Origin: Acidimicrobiales bacterium
GTDB lineage: Bacteria > Actinomycetota > Acidimicrobiia > Acidimicrobiales > SKKL01
Assembly (NCBI GenBank): GCA_007121465.1
Contig: SKKL01000067.1
Span: 1 to 33,991 of the forward strand
DNA length: 33,991 bases
Direction: 5' to 3'
A program made the position numbers and the translations under genes. Each line of letters opens with the position of its first letter. Positions within the stretch are counted from its first letter, which is position 1. The notes under the pieces were generated by a model. It saw only the letters and a list, made by a program, of their open reading frames with translations, had not been told where the DNA came from and did not search any database. Below are positions 24,913 through 33,113 of this stretch, piece after piece.

Positions 24913-25590
24913 TCAGCGGGTCCGCATCTCGTCGGGCAGGTGCTCGGTGTCGCCGAGACGGAACAGGTTGAACGACCACCCGTTGCCGATGCGCATGGGG
25001 CGCAGCACGCTGAACGAGGCGTGGAACATGACGAACCGCTCCCACTCCCAGGGGAGGGGCTGGATCCCCATCAGGTGGCCGATGATCGTGGCGTTGGTGC
25101 CGGCGTGGGCGACCATGAGCACCCGCAAGTCGGGGTCGTCGATCTCCCAGAGGGGTGCCTCGCCGCCCTGGGTCACCACGCCGTGGGGGGCAAGGGTCTT
25201 CTCCAATCCGGCGGTGATGCGCTCGTGGAAGTTCCGAAAGCTCTCGCCGCCGTCGATGCCGTCCCAGTGCTGCGCGATGGGTCGGGCGAGTGCCCGCTTG
25301 AACAGCTCGTCGACCTCCTCGGAGGGTGTTCCGGTCCAGTCGGGCATGCCGATCTCCTCGAGCCACGAGTGCGAGGTGGCGTCGGCGCCCAGGGTGTCGA
25401 GGATCGGTTCGGCGGTCTGTTGGGCTCGCACCATCGTGGAGACGAACACCGCATCGAAGCGCTCATGGGCGAGTCGTTCGGACAGCAGTCGGGCCTGAGC
25501 GTGACCCCGTTCGGTGAGGGGAGGGTTGTCGACGCTGAGCCCGTCGCGGGCCCACTGCGGTTCGGCGTGACGGACGAGGACCAGTTCCAT
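24913..25590 (-). CDS. histidine phosphatase family protein
   Basis: MELVLVRHAEPQW...DNPPLTERGHAQARLLSERL...VAHAGTNATIIGHL. Confidence 0.92.
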   Translation of the reverse strand: MELVLVRHAEPQWARDGLSVDNPPLTERGHAQARLLSERLAHERFDAVFVSTMVRAQQTAEPILDTLGADATSHSWLEEIGMPDWTGTPSEEVDELFKRALARPIAQHWDGIDGGESFRNFHERITAGLEKTLAPHGVVTQGGEAPLWEIDDPDLRVLMVAHAGTNATIIGHLMGIQPLPWEWERFVMFHASFSVLRPMRIGNGWSFNLFRLGDTEHLPDEMRTR

Positions 25591-25632
25591 GGACCCGCAG
25601 CCTAGGGGCGAGGCCGCCGTCGCCGTGACGCC

Positions 25633-25857
25633 TCAGCGGCGTCCGGGGCGACGCCGATGGCGATTGTTCCAACAGCCCCGGTGCCAGTGGCGACGCAGGT
25701 CCGGATCGGCGTAGGGAACCGCGACCATGTGACCGGTTCCGGCGGTGATGTCTTGATTGCACCCCGGGCAGAGGTAGGGCTTGGTCGCGGCGTAGGGCTG
25801 GATGAAGCGCACCTCCACCTCGTCGTCGGGGAGGTTGGCGGTCAGGTCGGGGTTCAC
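25633..25857 (-). CDS. small Cys/His-rich protein
   Basis: EVRFIQPYAATKPYLCPGCNQDITAGTGHMVAVPYADPDLRRHWHRGCWNNRHRR; CPGC...HWHRGC metal-binding pattern. Confidence 0.7.
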   Translation of the reverse strand: MNPDLTANLPDDEVEVRFIQPYAATKPYLCPGCNQDITAGTGHMVAVPYADPDLRRHWHRGCWNNRHRRRPGRR

Positions 25858-25861
25858 CGCA

Positions 25862-25969
25862 TCACCCGAGGACGGCCCAGGCCAACAGCAGCGAGCACAC
25901 CACGAGGCCCGCGACCACGAAGGCGATGTCGGCGGTGCGTGAACCGCGGCGAGGGTGATAGGGGTTCAT
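25862..25969 (-). CDS. small single-pass membrane protein
   Basis: MNPYHPRRGSRTADIAFVVAGLVVCSLLLAWAVLG (35 aa), stop abuts the start of the next - strand gene. Confidence 0.5.
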   Translation of the reverse strand: MNPYHPRRGSRTADIAFVVAGLVVCSLLLAWAVLG

Positions 25970-25996
25970 TCCCACTCGGCCAGTATCGTGCGCCCC

Positions 25997-26371
25997 ATGC
26001 AGGCGATGCAGGTCGGACGACGTTGGTGGGCTGCCGCGGCCCTCGTGGTGGGAGCCGCGGTGCTCGGACTCTCGGGGTGTGCGGGCACGGAAGCGCCCGA
26101 CGTTCCCGCCGACGCGGGAGGCGCCCCCGACGCCGAGCTCGCTGCAGGTCGCGACGTCTGGGTCGCCAGCTGCTCGCGCTGTCACGGGGGCGACGGCAGC
26201 GGAGGCGCCGGACCGAACGTCCAGGGCCCCTGGGGTGAGGACCGGTCGCCCGATGCCACCGAGATGACTCGCATCGTCGTGGAGGGCCGCGGCGCGATGC
26301 CGGGCTTCGGTTCCTCGCTCGACGACTCGGAGGTCGAGGCCGTGGTGCGCTACATGCGTGAGGTTCTCTGA
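25997..26371 (+). CDS. class I c-type cytochrome lipoprotein
   Basis: Signal peptide with lipobox LSGC, heme motif CSRCH, distal Met region GRGAMPGF. -10-like TATCGT 7 nt before the ATG. Confidence 0.88.
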   Translation: MQAMQVGRRWWAAAALVVGAAVLGLSGCAGTEAPDVPADAGGAPDAELAAGRDVWVASCSRCHGGDGSGGAGPNVQGPWGEDRSPDATEMTRIVVEGRGAMPGFGSSLDDSEVEAVVRYMREVL

Positions 26372-26429
26372 GGGCGGTCGGGGTCCGATGTCGGCAGAGG
26401 AACCCCTTCCCAACGTCACACCCCTGACC

Positions 26430-26435
26430 TAGGCT
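26430..26435 (+). promoter_or_regulatory. candidate -10 element TAGGCT for comM
   Basis: TANNNT hexamer about 50 nt upstream of the GTG start. Confidence 0.4.
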
Positions 26436-26448
26436 GATCTCCACTTCC

Positions 26449-26478
26449 CCCTCCCGTACACATCTACGTGTAGGAGGG
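26449..26478 (+). promoter_or_regulatory. 5' UTR hairpin sequestering the comM Shine-Dalgarno
   Basis: CCCTCC-cg-TACAC-atctac-GTGTA-GGAGGG: 11 bp paired with a 2-nt bulge; GGAGGG is the SD for GTG 26483. Confidence 0.65.
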
Positions 26479-26482
26479 TCCG

Positions 26483-27997
26483 GTGATCGCCACCGTCCCA
26501 TCGGCCACGCTGCTCGGCGTGCGGGGTCGCCCGGTGACCGTCGAGGTCCACGTCTCGTCCGGCCTGCCCGGTTTCACCATCGTCGGTCTCCCCGACGCCT
26601 CGTGTCGTGAGGCCCGAGACCGGGTTCGAGCCGCCCTGCTGTCCTCGGGACTGCCCTGGCCGCTGAAGCGGGTCACGGTCAACCTCGCACCGTCGGGTCT
26701 CCGCAAGGCCGGGTCCCAGCTCGATCTCGCCATGGCGGTCGCCCTTCTGGTGGCCGAGGGCCGCCTCCATCCCGAACACGTCGCCCACACTGCCTTCGTG
26801 GGCGAGCTCGGGCTCGACGGAACCATCCGCCCGGTCACCGGCACGGTCCCGCTCGTGCATGCACTCGATACCGACGCCGTGGTGGTACCCGCCGCCTCGG
26901 TCGCCGAGGCCGAGCTCATCGCGCGTCACCAGGTGCGGGCCGCGGGCGATCTGAGGGGCCTGGTCGCCGCCCTCACCGGTTCAGCGCCGTGGCCCGACGG
27001 GTTTCCGCCCGAGTCATCCCCCGCATCGGTTCCCGACCCGGACCTCAGCGACGTGCGCGGCCAGCCGCTCGCTCGACTCGCGCTGGAGCTCGCAGCGGCT
27101 GGCGGCCACCACCTGCTGATGGTCGGCCCACCAGGGGCAGGCAAGACCATGCTCGCCCGGCGCCTCCCGGGCCTCCTGCCCGACCTCGGCCCGGACCACG
27201 CGCTCGAGGCCACGATGGTCCACTCGGCGGCGGGAGTGCCGCTGGCGGGGGGTCTGGTCCGCCGCCCCCCGTTCCGGGCCCCTCACCACGGGGCGTCCAC
27301 GGTCTCTCTCACCGGCGGCGGATCGTCGGTGATGCGACCGGGCGAGATCAGCCTGGCCCATCGAGGAGTGCTCTTCCTCGACGAGCTGGGCGAGTTCCAG
27401 GCCTCGGTGGTCGACGCCCTCCGACAGCCCCTCGAGGAGGGCGTCATCCGAGTGAGCCGTGCATCCGGCACCGTCGCCTTCCCGGCCGAGGTGCTCCTCG
27501 TGGCCGCGATGAACCCCTGCCCGTGCGGTCTTGGTGGCGCTCCGGGAGCCTGCCGCTGTTCCGACGCCGCCCGGGCCCGCTACCACCGGCGGGTGTCGGG
27601 CCCGATCCTCGACCGCTTCGACCTGCGCATCGACGTCGCCGCTCCCGATGTCGACGACCTGCTCGGGGGTGCCCCCGGCGAACCATCGTCGACGGTCCGG
27701 GAGCGGGTCATCGAGGTGCGCGGCCGCGCCGCTCACCGAGGGGCCCCGTGCAACGCCGCCCTGCGTCCCGACCAGCTCGACGACGTCGCTCCTCTGTCGG
27801 CTGGCGCCTCCCGCCTGCTCGAGGACTCGCTGCGGGCGGGCACCCTCACCGGGCGTGGGCTGCACCGCATCCGACGTCTCGCGCTCACCCTCGCCGATCG
27901 GGAGGGTCACCCCGGCGAGCTCACGGCCGAACACGTCGCCCTCGCCCTCGCCCTGCGGTCCACCCCGGTGGCGTTCGAACCCGGAGCAGCCGCGTGA
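26483..27997 (+). CDS. comM: YifB/ComM family Mg-chelatase-like AAA+ ATPase
   Basis: VHVSSGLPGFTIVGLPDASCREARDRVRAAL..., Walker A GPPGAGKTMLARRLPGLLP, LFLDELGEF, AAMNPCPCG. Confidence 0.95.
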   Translation: MIATVPSATLLGVRGRPVTVEVHVSSGLPGFTIVGLPDASCREARDRVRAALLSSGLPWPLKRVTVNLAPSGLRKAGSQLDLAMAVALLVAEGRLHPEHVAHTAFVGELGLDGTIRPVTGTVPLVHALDTDAVVVPAASVAEAELIARHQVRAAGDLRGLVAALTGSAPWPDGFPPESSPASVPDPDLSDVRGQPLARLALELAAAGGHHLLMVGPPGAGKTMLARRLPGLLPDLGPDHALEATMVHSAAGVPLAGGLVRRPPFRAPHHGASTVSLTGGGSSVMRPGEISLAHRGVLFLDELGEFQASVVDALRQPLEEGVIRVSRASGTVAFPAEVLLVAAMNPCPCGLGGAPGACRCSDAARARYHRRVSGPILDRFDLRIDVAAPDVDDLLGGAPGEPSSTVRERVIEVRGRAAHRGAPCNAALRPDQLDDVAPLSAGASRLLEDSLRAGTLTGRGLHRIRRLALTLADREGHPGELTAEHVALALALRSTPVAFEPGAAA

Positions 27998-29169
27998 GCG
28001 GCATGCGGACCGCGGCCGCGGTGGGGCTGGCGTCACTGCCCGCCATGGGGCCCCGCCGACTCGACTCCCTGCTCGAGGTGTGGGAACCCGAGGAGGCGTG
28101 GCGGCGCATCACGGGCGGCGACCGCGTCGTCGGCCAGGTGCTCGACGGGAGGCTCGGCAAGGAGCCAGCCGAGGTCCTCTCCCGCTGGACGACGGCCGCT
28201 CGTGTCCTCGATCCCGTCGAGGCGTTGGAGGCTCACCGTCGCAGTGGGATCGAGGTGCTCGTCAGGGGCGAACCGGGCTACCCGCATCTCCTCCTCGATG
28301 ACCCCGAGCCGCCGGTCGCCCTCTTCGTCCGGGGAGATCTGGAAGTCCTCGACACCCGGCGGGTCGCCATCGTCGGCACCCGACGATGCACCCGGAGCGG
28401 GCGACTCACCGCCCGGGAGATCGCGGCCGACCTCGCGGCGGGCGGCGTCGCGGTGGTCTCCGGGCTCGCGCTCGGGATCGACGGAGCCGCCCACGAAGGG
28501 GCGTTGTCGGTCGACGGGGGAGCAGCACCGGTCGGGGTGGTCGGAACGGGCCTCGACAGGGTGTATCCGAAGCGCAACGCCGCGCTGTGGGAGCGGGTCG
28601 CGGTCGAGGGGCTGCTCGTCTCGGAGGTGCCAATGGGGTCGGGCCCCTCCCCCTGGAGGTTCCCGGCCCGCAACCGCATCATCGCCGCCCTCTCCGAAGT
28701 GATCCTCGTCGTCGAGTCCCACACCACCGGCGGCGCTCTGCACACCGTGGAAGAGGCGCTGGCGCGTGACCGCGAGGTGCTGATCGTGCCGGGTTCGGTC
28801 CGAAGCCCGGCATCGGAGGGCACCAACGCCCTGCTCCACGCGGGCGTCGGCCCCGCCCGCGACGCCGCCGACGTGCTCACGGCGCTCGGGTTGGCGGCGC
28901 CCGTGGTGGGTGCCGGCGAGCAGCCGAACAGTGCCGCCCGACCAGAGGGCCGTGCCGCCTCGCCAGGGAGAGGACACCGGCCGGGAGGAGCCGTCGACCC
29001 CCGCGACCAGGCGGTACTCGACCTCGTCGGTGGGGAGCCGGTCAACCTCGATCGGTTGGCGGAGAGCTCCGGGTTGTCTCTGGGAGAGCTGGCGGTCAGC
29101 CTCGTGCGGCTCGAGTCGGCGGGCTGCGTCGCCCGCTCGGGCGGCTTCGTCGAACGGTTGGTCCGGTGA
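27994..29169 (+). CDS. dprA: DNA-processing protein DprA
   Basis: RRVAIVGTRRCTRSGRLTAREIAADLAAGGVAVVSGLALGIDGAAHEGAL..., GSGPSPWRFPARNRIIAALSEVILVVE; C-terminal winged-helix. Confidence 0.95.
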   Translation: MSGMRTAAAVGLASLPAMGPRRLDSLLEVWEPEEAWRRITGGDRVVGQVLDGRLGKEPAEVLSRWTTAARVLDPVEALEAHRRSGIEVLVRGEPGYPHLLLDDPEPPVALFVRGDLEVLDTRRVAIVGTRRCTRSGRLTAREIAADLAAGGVAVVSGLALGIDGAAHEGALSVDGGAAPVGVVGTGLDRVYPKRNAALWERVAVEGLLVSEVPMGSGPSPWRFPARNRIIAALSEVILVVESHTTGGALHTVEEALARDREVLIVPGSVRSPASEGTNALLHAGVGPARDAADVLTALGLAAPVVGAGEQPNSAARPEGRAASPGRGHRPGGAVDPRDQAVLDLVGGEPVNLDRLAESSGLSLGELAVSLVRLESAGCVARSGGFVERLVR

Positions 29170-29170
29170 C

Positions 29171-29192
29171 CTCCCCCACGGTGTTCGGGGAG
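29171..29192 (+). terminator. hairpin after dprA
   Basis: CTCCCC-N10-GGGGAG directly after the dprA stop codon. Confidence 0.35.
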
Positions 29193-29244
29193 TGGTCGGG
29201 TTGGCGGCGACGGGCTCGACCGGGGGCCCGATGCTCGCGGCCGG

Positions 29245-29250
29245 TACGGT
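29245..29250 (+). promoter_or_regulatory. -10-like TACGGT, 6 nt upstream of the xerC GTG (leaderless-type)
   Basis: TANNNT hexamer spacing to the start codon. Confidence 0.4.
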
Positions 29251-29256
29251 GGTGGC

Positions 29257-30144
29257 GTGAGCTGGAAGCTGGATCGCTTCGAGGAGGGACTCACCGGAGT
29301 GTCCCCGGCGACCCGCCGGGCCTACCGGTCAGACCTCGACGGCTTCGTCACCTGGGTAGGCCGAGGTGGCGTCGATCACCCCGGCGCGGTGCGGCGCCTC
29401 CACCTGCGTCGCTACCTCGCCCATCTCACCACCCGCGACTACGCCCGACGCTCGATCGCCCGCAAGGCGTCCTCTCTCCGCCGCTACTTCGCCTGGGCGC
29501 ATCGCTGCGGCCTCGTCTCCGCCGATCCGGCGATCGGTCTCAGTGCCCCCAACGGCCGCGGCCGACTTCCCCGCGTGCTGCGCGACGACGAGCTCGACCG
29601 GCTCATCGACCCTCCGGCGGAGCCCATCCCCACCGACGACGTCGTCACCCAGGCACTCGCCTGGCGGGACCACGCAGTGGTCGAAGTGCTCTACGGCTCG
29701 GGATTACGGGTCGGCGAGCTGTGCGGGCTGTCACCGTCGGACCTCGACCTCGTTCGGCGGGAAGTTCGAGTGTGGGGCAAGGGCGACAAGCAACGCCGCG
29801 TCCCGCTGTCAGAGCCTGCTGTCGAGGCGGTGAGCCGCTGGCTGGACCACGGTCGTCCGCACCTTCCCGGCCGCGACGGCTCCGAGGCCCTGTTCGTCAA
29901 TCGCCGACTCAACCCGCTCACCCCGCGCGACGTCCGGAGAATCCTCGACCGCCGCGCCGCCAGCCCGGTGAACCCGCACGCGCTGCGTCACACCTTCGCC
30001 ACCCACCTGCTCGATGGAGGAGCCGACCTGCGCTCGGTTCAAGAGTTGCTGGGTCATGCCGACGTGGGTACTACGCAGATATACACGCACGTCAGCACCG
30101 ACCGCCTCCAAGCGGTCCACGAGACCACCCACCCACGCGGATAG
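29257..30144 (+). CDS. xerC: tyrosine recombinase XerC/D-like
   Basis: YGSGLRVGELCGLSPSDLDL, HALRHTFATHLLDGGADLRSVQELLGHADVGTTQIYTHV. Confidence 0.92.
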   Translation: MSWKLDRFEEGLTGVSPATRRAYRSDLDGFVTWVGRGGVDHPGAVRRLHLRRYLAHLTTRDYARRSIARKASSLRRYFAWAHRCGLVSADPAIGLSAPNGRGRLPRVLRDDELDRLIDPPAEPIPTDDVVTQALAWRDHAVVEVLYGSGLRVGELCGLSPSDLDLVRREVRVWGKGDKQRRVPLSEPAVEAVSRWLDHGRPHLPGRDGSEALFVNRRLNPLTPRDVRRILDRRAASPVNPHALRHTFATHLLDGGADLRSVQELLGHADVGTTQIYTHVSTDRLQAVHETTHPRG

Positions 30145-30152
30145 GCACAGCT

Positions 30153-30932
30153 GTGGAGTCCGACGCCGTCGACATCGACAACATCTGGGGTGAGTTCAAG
30201 TCCTCCGGCGCGCGAGCGGCCCGCGACCAGCTGATCCTGCACTACTCACCGTTGGTGAAGTTCGTCGCCGGTCGCATGGCCGTCGGTCTCCCCCAGAACG
30301 TCGAGCAGGCCGACCTGGTGAGCTACGGAGTGTTCGGGCTGATCGACGCCATCGAGAAGTTCGAGCCCGAGCGGGGCTTCAAGTTCGAGACCTATGCGAT
30401 CTCTCGCATCAAGGGAGCGATCCTCGACGAGCTGCGGTCCATCGACTGGGTGCCCCGGTCGGTGAGGGCCAAGGCCCGGGCCGTCGAGAACGCCTACGCC
30501 AAGCTCGAGTCCCGCCTCCACCGGACCCCCACCGACGCCGAGCTGGCCGACGAACTCGACGTGAGCGAAGGCCAGCTCCAGGCCACGCTGAGTCAGATCT
30601 CCTTCGTCGGGCTAGCGGCTCTCGACGAGACCCTGTCGTCGGGAGGTGGCGATCGTGAGTCGTTCACCCTCGGCGACACCATCGCCGACCAGCGCGCGGG
30701 TCCGGTCGACGCCTTCGAGGTGGACGAGATGCGCGTCCTCCTCGCCGAGTCGATCAACCGGATGCCCGAGCGGGAGAAGGTCGTCCTCACCCTGTACTAC
30801 TACGAGGGCCTCACCCTGGCCGAGATCGGCCAGGTGCTCTCGGTCACCGAGAGCAGGGTCTGTCAGATCCACACCAAGGCAGTGCTCCAGCTGCGGTCGC
30901 GCATCGCCGCGACCCAGCGCGAACCCGCCTGA
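30153..30932 (+). CDS. whiG: FliA/WhiG family RNA polymerase sigma factor
   Basis: LILHYSPLVKFVAGRMAVGLPQNVEQADLVSYGVFGLIDAIEKFEPERGFKFETYAISRIKGAILDELRSIDWVPRSVR; region 4 LTLYYYEGLTLAEIGQVLSVTESRVCQIHTKA. Confidence 0.92.
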   Translation: MESDAVDIDNIWGEFKSSGARAARDQLILHYSPLVKFVAGRMAVGLPQNVEQADLVSYGVFGLIDAIEKFEPERGFKFETYAISRIKGAILDELRSIDWVPRSVRAKARAVENAYAKLESRLHRTPTDAELADELDVSEGQLQATLSQISFVGLAALDETLSSGGGDRESFTLGDTIADQRAGPVDAFEVDEMRVLLAESINRMPEREKVVLTLYYYEGLTLAEIGQVLSVTESRVCQIHTKAVLQLRSRIAATQREPA

Positions 30933-30935
30933 GAC

Positions 30936-30950
30936 CGGGGTACCACCCCG
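30936..30950 (+). terminator. first of two tandem hairpins after the sigma factor gene
   Basis: CGGGGT-acc-ACCCCG. Confidence 0.5.
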
Positions 30951-30953
30951 TCT

Positions 30954-30972
30954 GGCCCCCCATCCGGGGGCC
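30954..30972 (+). terminator. second of two tandem hairpins after the sigma factor gene
   Basis: GGCCCCC-catcc-GGGGGCC. Confidence 0.6.
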
Positions 30973-31036
30973 ACCCTCACCTCCCCGAACCACTTCCCCC
31001 ACTCCGATCCCCGTCTCTTCGGGAGTCAGTGGTCCC

Positions 31037-32890
31037 ATGGTTCGCCCCCTCGGGCTGGGCGTCGTGCTCGCCGCCGTCGTCAGCCTGCTCGCGCCCGCGG
31101 TCGTCGAGGCCACCCCGCCTGGCACCGTCGTCTACGAGCACCCGGTCGACGCCGACGTCGTCGACCCGTTCCGGCCTCCACCCACTCCGTTCGGCGCCGG
31201 CAACCGAGGCCTGAAGTACGGAACCGAACCCGGTGAGCCGATCCGTGCCGCGGCCACCGGGACGGTGACCTTCGCCGGACAGGTCGGCGGTGCACTCCAC
31301 GTCACCCTCGTCCACGCCGATGGCCGACTCACCTCCTATTCGGGGGTCGGCGACATCGCCGTTGTGCGAGGTGAACGAGTCGAACGCGGGGAGTTGGTGG
31401 CCCGGGCGGTGGGAGTCACCCACGTCGGTGTGCGGGAGGACGGTGCCTACATCGATCCGGCCCTCCTCTTCGACGGGGTGGTGGTCACCGCCCGGCTCGT
31501 CCCCGAGTCACCGCTCCACCCCACCCCGTTCGGGCCGGGTCTCTCGCGGGCCGAACTGATCCTCATCGCCCGAGACCTACGAGGCGATGGTGGGGGAGGG
31601 CTGATCGGCTCGATCGGTGGAGCCATCATCGGGGCGGGAGGCTGGGTCCTCGGAGCGGGGGGCGACGTTCTCGGGTGGCTGCGGGAGAACGGCTTCGAGC
31701 TGATGCTGATCCTGGGACCGGTGGCGCTCGAGATCGCCGGCGCCAACCCCTTCGTCGCACCCGTGGTCTTCGGGATCCTCATTCCCCTCGCCCGGGGCGA
31801 GGTTCCCGCCATCGTCTACTTCTCGCTCGACCTCCAGTACCTGCCGTTCCGGGCCATGGCGGCATTCGCCGCCTGGAGGCACCACCGGGAGACATGTACG
31901 CCGGCCGACGCCCCGGTCGAGATCCCCGACGAAGGTCGGCGCGTCGCGGTACTCATCGGCGGGCTCGACTCCACCTCCACCAGCAGTGGGGTGGGCGCGC
32001 TCGACACCCATGCGCTCGGCTACGAGGCAGGCGACGTCGTCGGGTTCAGCTACGCCGGGGGTCGAACCCCCGACCGGTTCGGGGACGCCACGGCCGAGCT
32101 CGCCCCCGCGCTCGCCGCCATCGACGCCAACCACTACGAGCGCCAGGACTCGTCCCGGGGGCTGCTCGAACGCGGCGAGCTCCTCGCCGACTTCCTCACC
32201 GAGGTCGCGCACTCCACCCCTGGCGCCACCGTCGACCTCTACGCCCACTCCCAGGGAGGAATCGTGACGCGTCTCGCTCTCCGCGAGCTCGAGAACCGCC
32301 CGGGCGGCCGCGAGGTGATCGAGCATCTCGGGCTCGTGACCACCCTCGCCTCGCCTCACGAGGGAGCCGATCTGGCCCTCATGGCCGTCGAGCTCGGATC
32401 CCACCTCGACACGGCGGTGGCCTTGGAGCTGGCCGACTCGGTCACCGACGGCACCCTCTCACCCCATCGCACCAACGTGGCCGATCTGGCTCGCGGGTCG
32501 GATCTCCTCGAGGATCTCGCCTCCTCACCGCTTCCCGAGGGCCCGGAGTACGTGAGCGTCGCGGGAACGGGCGATCTGACGGTTACCCGGGGCCGGACCC
32601 GCCTCGACGGGGCACAGCACGTGTCGGTGCCCATCTGGGGGACCTCCGCCCACGGTGAGCTGCCGGGTCACGAAGCGACCACCCGGCAGATCTCTCTGGT
32701 GATGGCTGGTCGGGGACCCACCTGTCGCAGCGCGTGGGAGGCCATGGGAGACTTCGGCGCGATCGAGTCGGTCCAGACCGGCACCAGCGCTCTCGGATCC
32801 ACGGTGTGGGTGTCGCAGTGGGGGCCACGTCCGTGGCCCGATGTCAACACCGCAGCAGCAGTGGTAGAGCTCGTCATGGACGACGATTGA
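31037..32890 (+). CDS. secreted protein: degenerate M23/LytM-like domain fused to a lipase-like alpha/beta hydrolase
   Basis: Signal peptide; M23-like VYEHPVDADVVDPFRPP..AGNRGLKYGTEPGEPIRAAATGTVTFAGQVGGALHVTLVHADGRLTSYSGV; central Gly-rich hydrophobic stretch; hydrolase nucleophile motif YAHSQGGIVTRLALREL. Confidence 0.8.
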   Translation: MVRPLGLGVVLAAVVSLLAPAVVEATPPGTVVYEHPVDADVVDPFRPPPTPFGAGNRGLKYGTEPGEPIRAAATGTVTFAGQVGGALHVTLVHADGRLTSYSGVGDIAVVRGERVERGELVARAVGVTHVGVREDGAYIDPALLFDGVVVTARLVPESPLHPTPFGPGLSRAELILIARDLRGDGGGGLIGSIGGAIIGAGGWVLGAGGDVLGWLRENGFELMLILGPVALEIAGANPFVAPVVFGILIPLARGEVPAIVYFSLDLQYLPFRAMAAFAAWRHHRETCTPADAPVEIPDEGRRVAVLIGGLDSTSTSSGVGALDTHALGYEAGDVVGFSYAGGRTPDRFGDATAELAPALAAIDANHYERQDSSRGLLERGELLADFLTEVAHSTPGATVDLYAHSQGGIVTRLALRELENRPGGREVIEHLGLVTTLASPHEGADLALMAVELGSHLDTAVALELADSVTDGTLSPHRTNVADLARGSDLLEDLASSPLPEGPEYVSVAGTGDLTVTRGRTRLDGAQHVSVPIWGTSAHGELPGHEATTRQISLVMAGRGPTCRSAWEAMGDFGAIESVQTGTSALGSTVWVSQWGPRPWPDVNTAAAVVELVMDDD

Positions 32891-32947
32891 CCGGGATTCG
32901 ACCGCGCCACGAGGGTCCGAGCCGTGTCCCGCTCGGGCGGATGGCGG

Positions 32948-32959
32948 CACGGCGCCGTG
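32948..32959. promoter_or_regulatory. perfect 12-bp palindrome upstream of the candidate rpsB -10 element
   Basis: CACGGCGCCGTG, followed 7 nt later by TAGACT (32967-32972). Confidence 0.4.
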
Positions 32960-33113
32960 TGACCGCTAGACTCACCCGTCGGCCTGACCCCAGGCCGCGC
33001 CCGTGGGTCCACACGACTCTCGGACGTCCCCGACACCACTCTCAGCCGCATCGAACCACGGTCGCCTCCACGGCGCAGGTGCGGTCTTCGAACAACCGAT
33101 GGAAGGAGCTGTC

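Noticed and set aside
26989-27993. 5' part of ORF 26989..29169 as an N-terminal domain of DprA
   Set aside because: Arg/Pro-rich out-of-frame reading of comM; DprA starts at GTG 27994.
29166-30152. 5' part of the 588-aa ORF 29166..30932 as an N-terminal domain of the sigma factor
   Set aside because: It overlaps xerC in another frame; sigma homology begins near GTG 30153.
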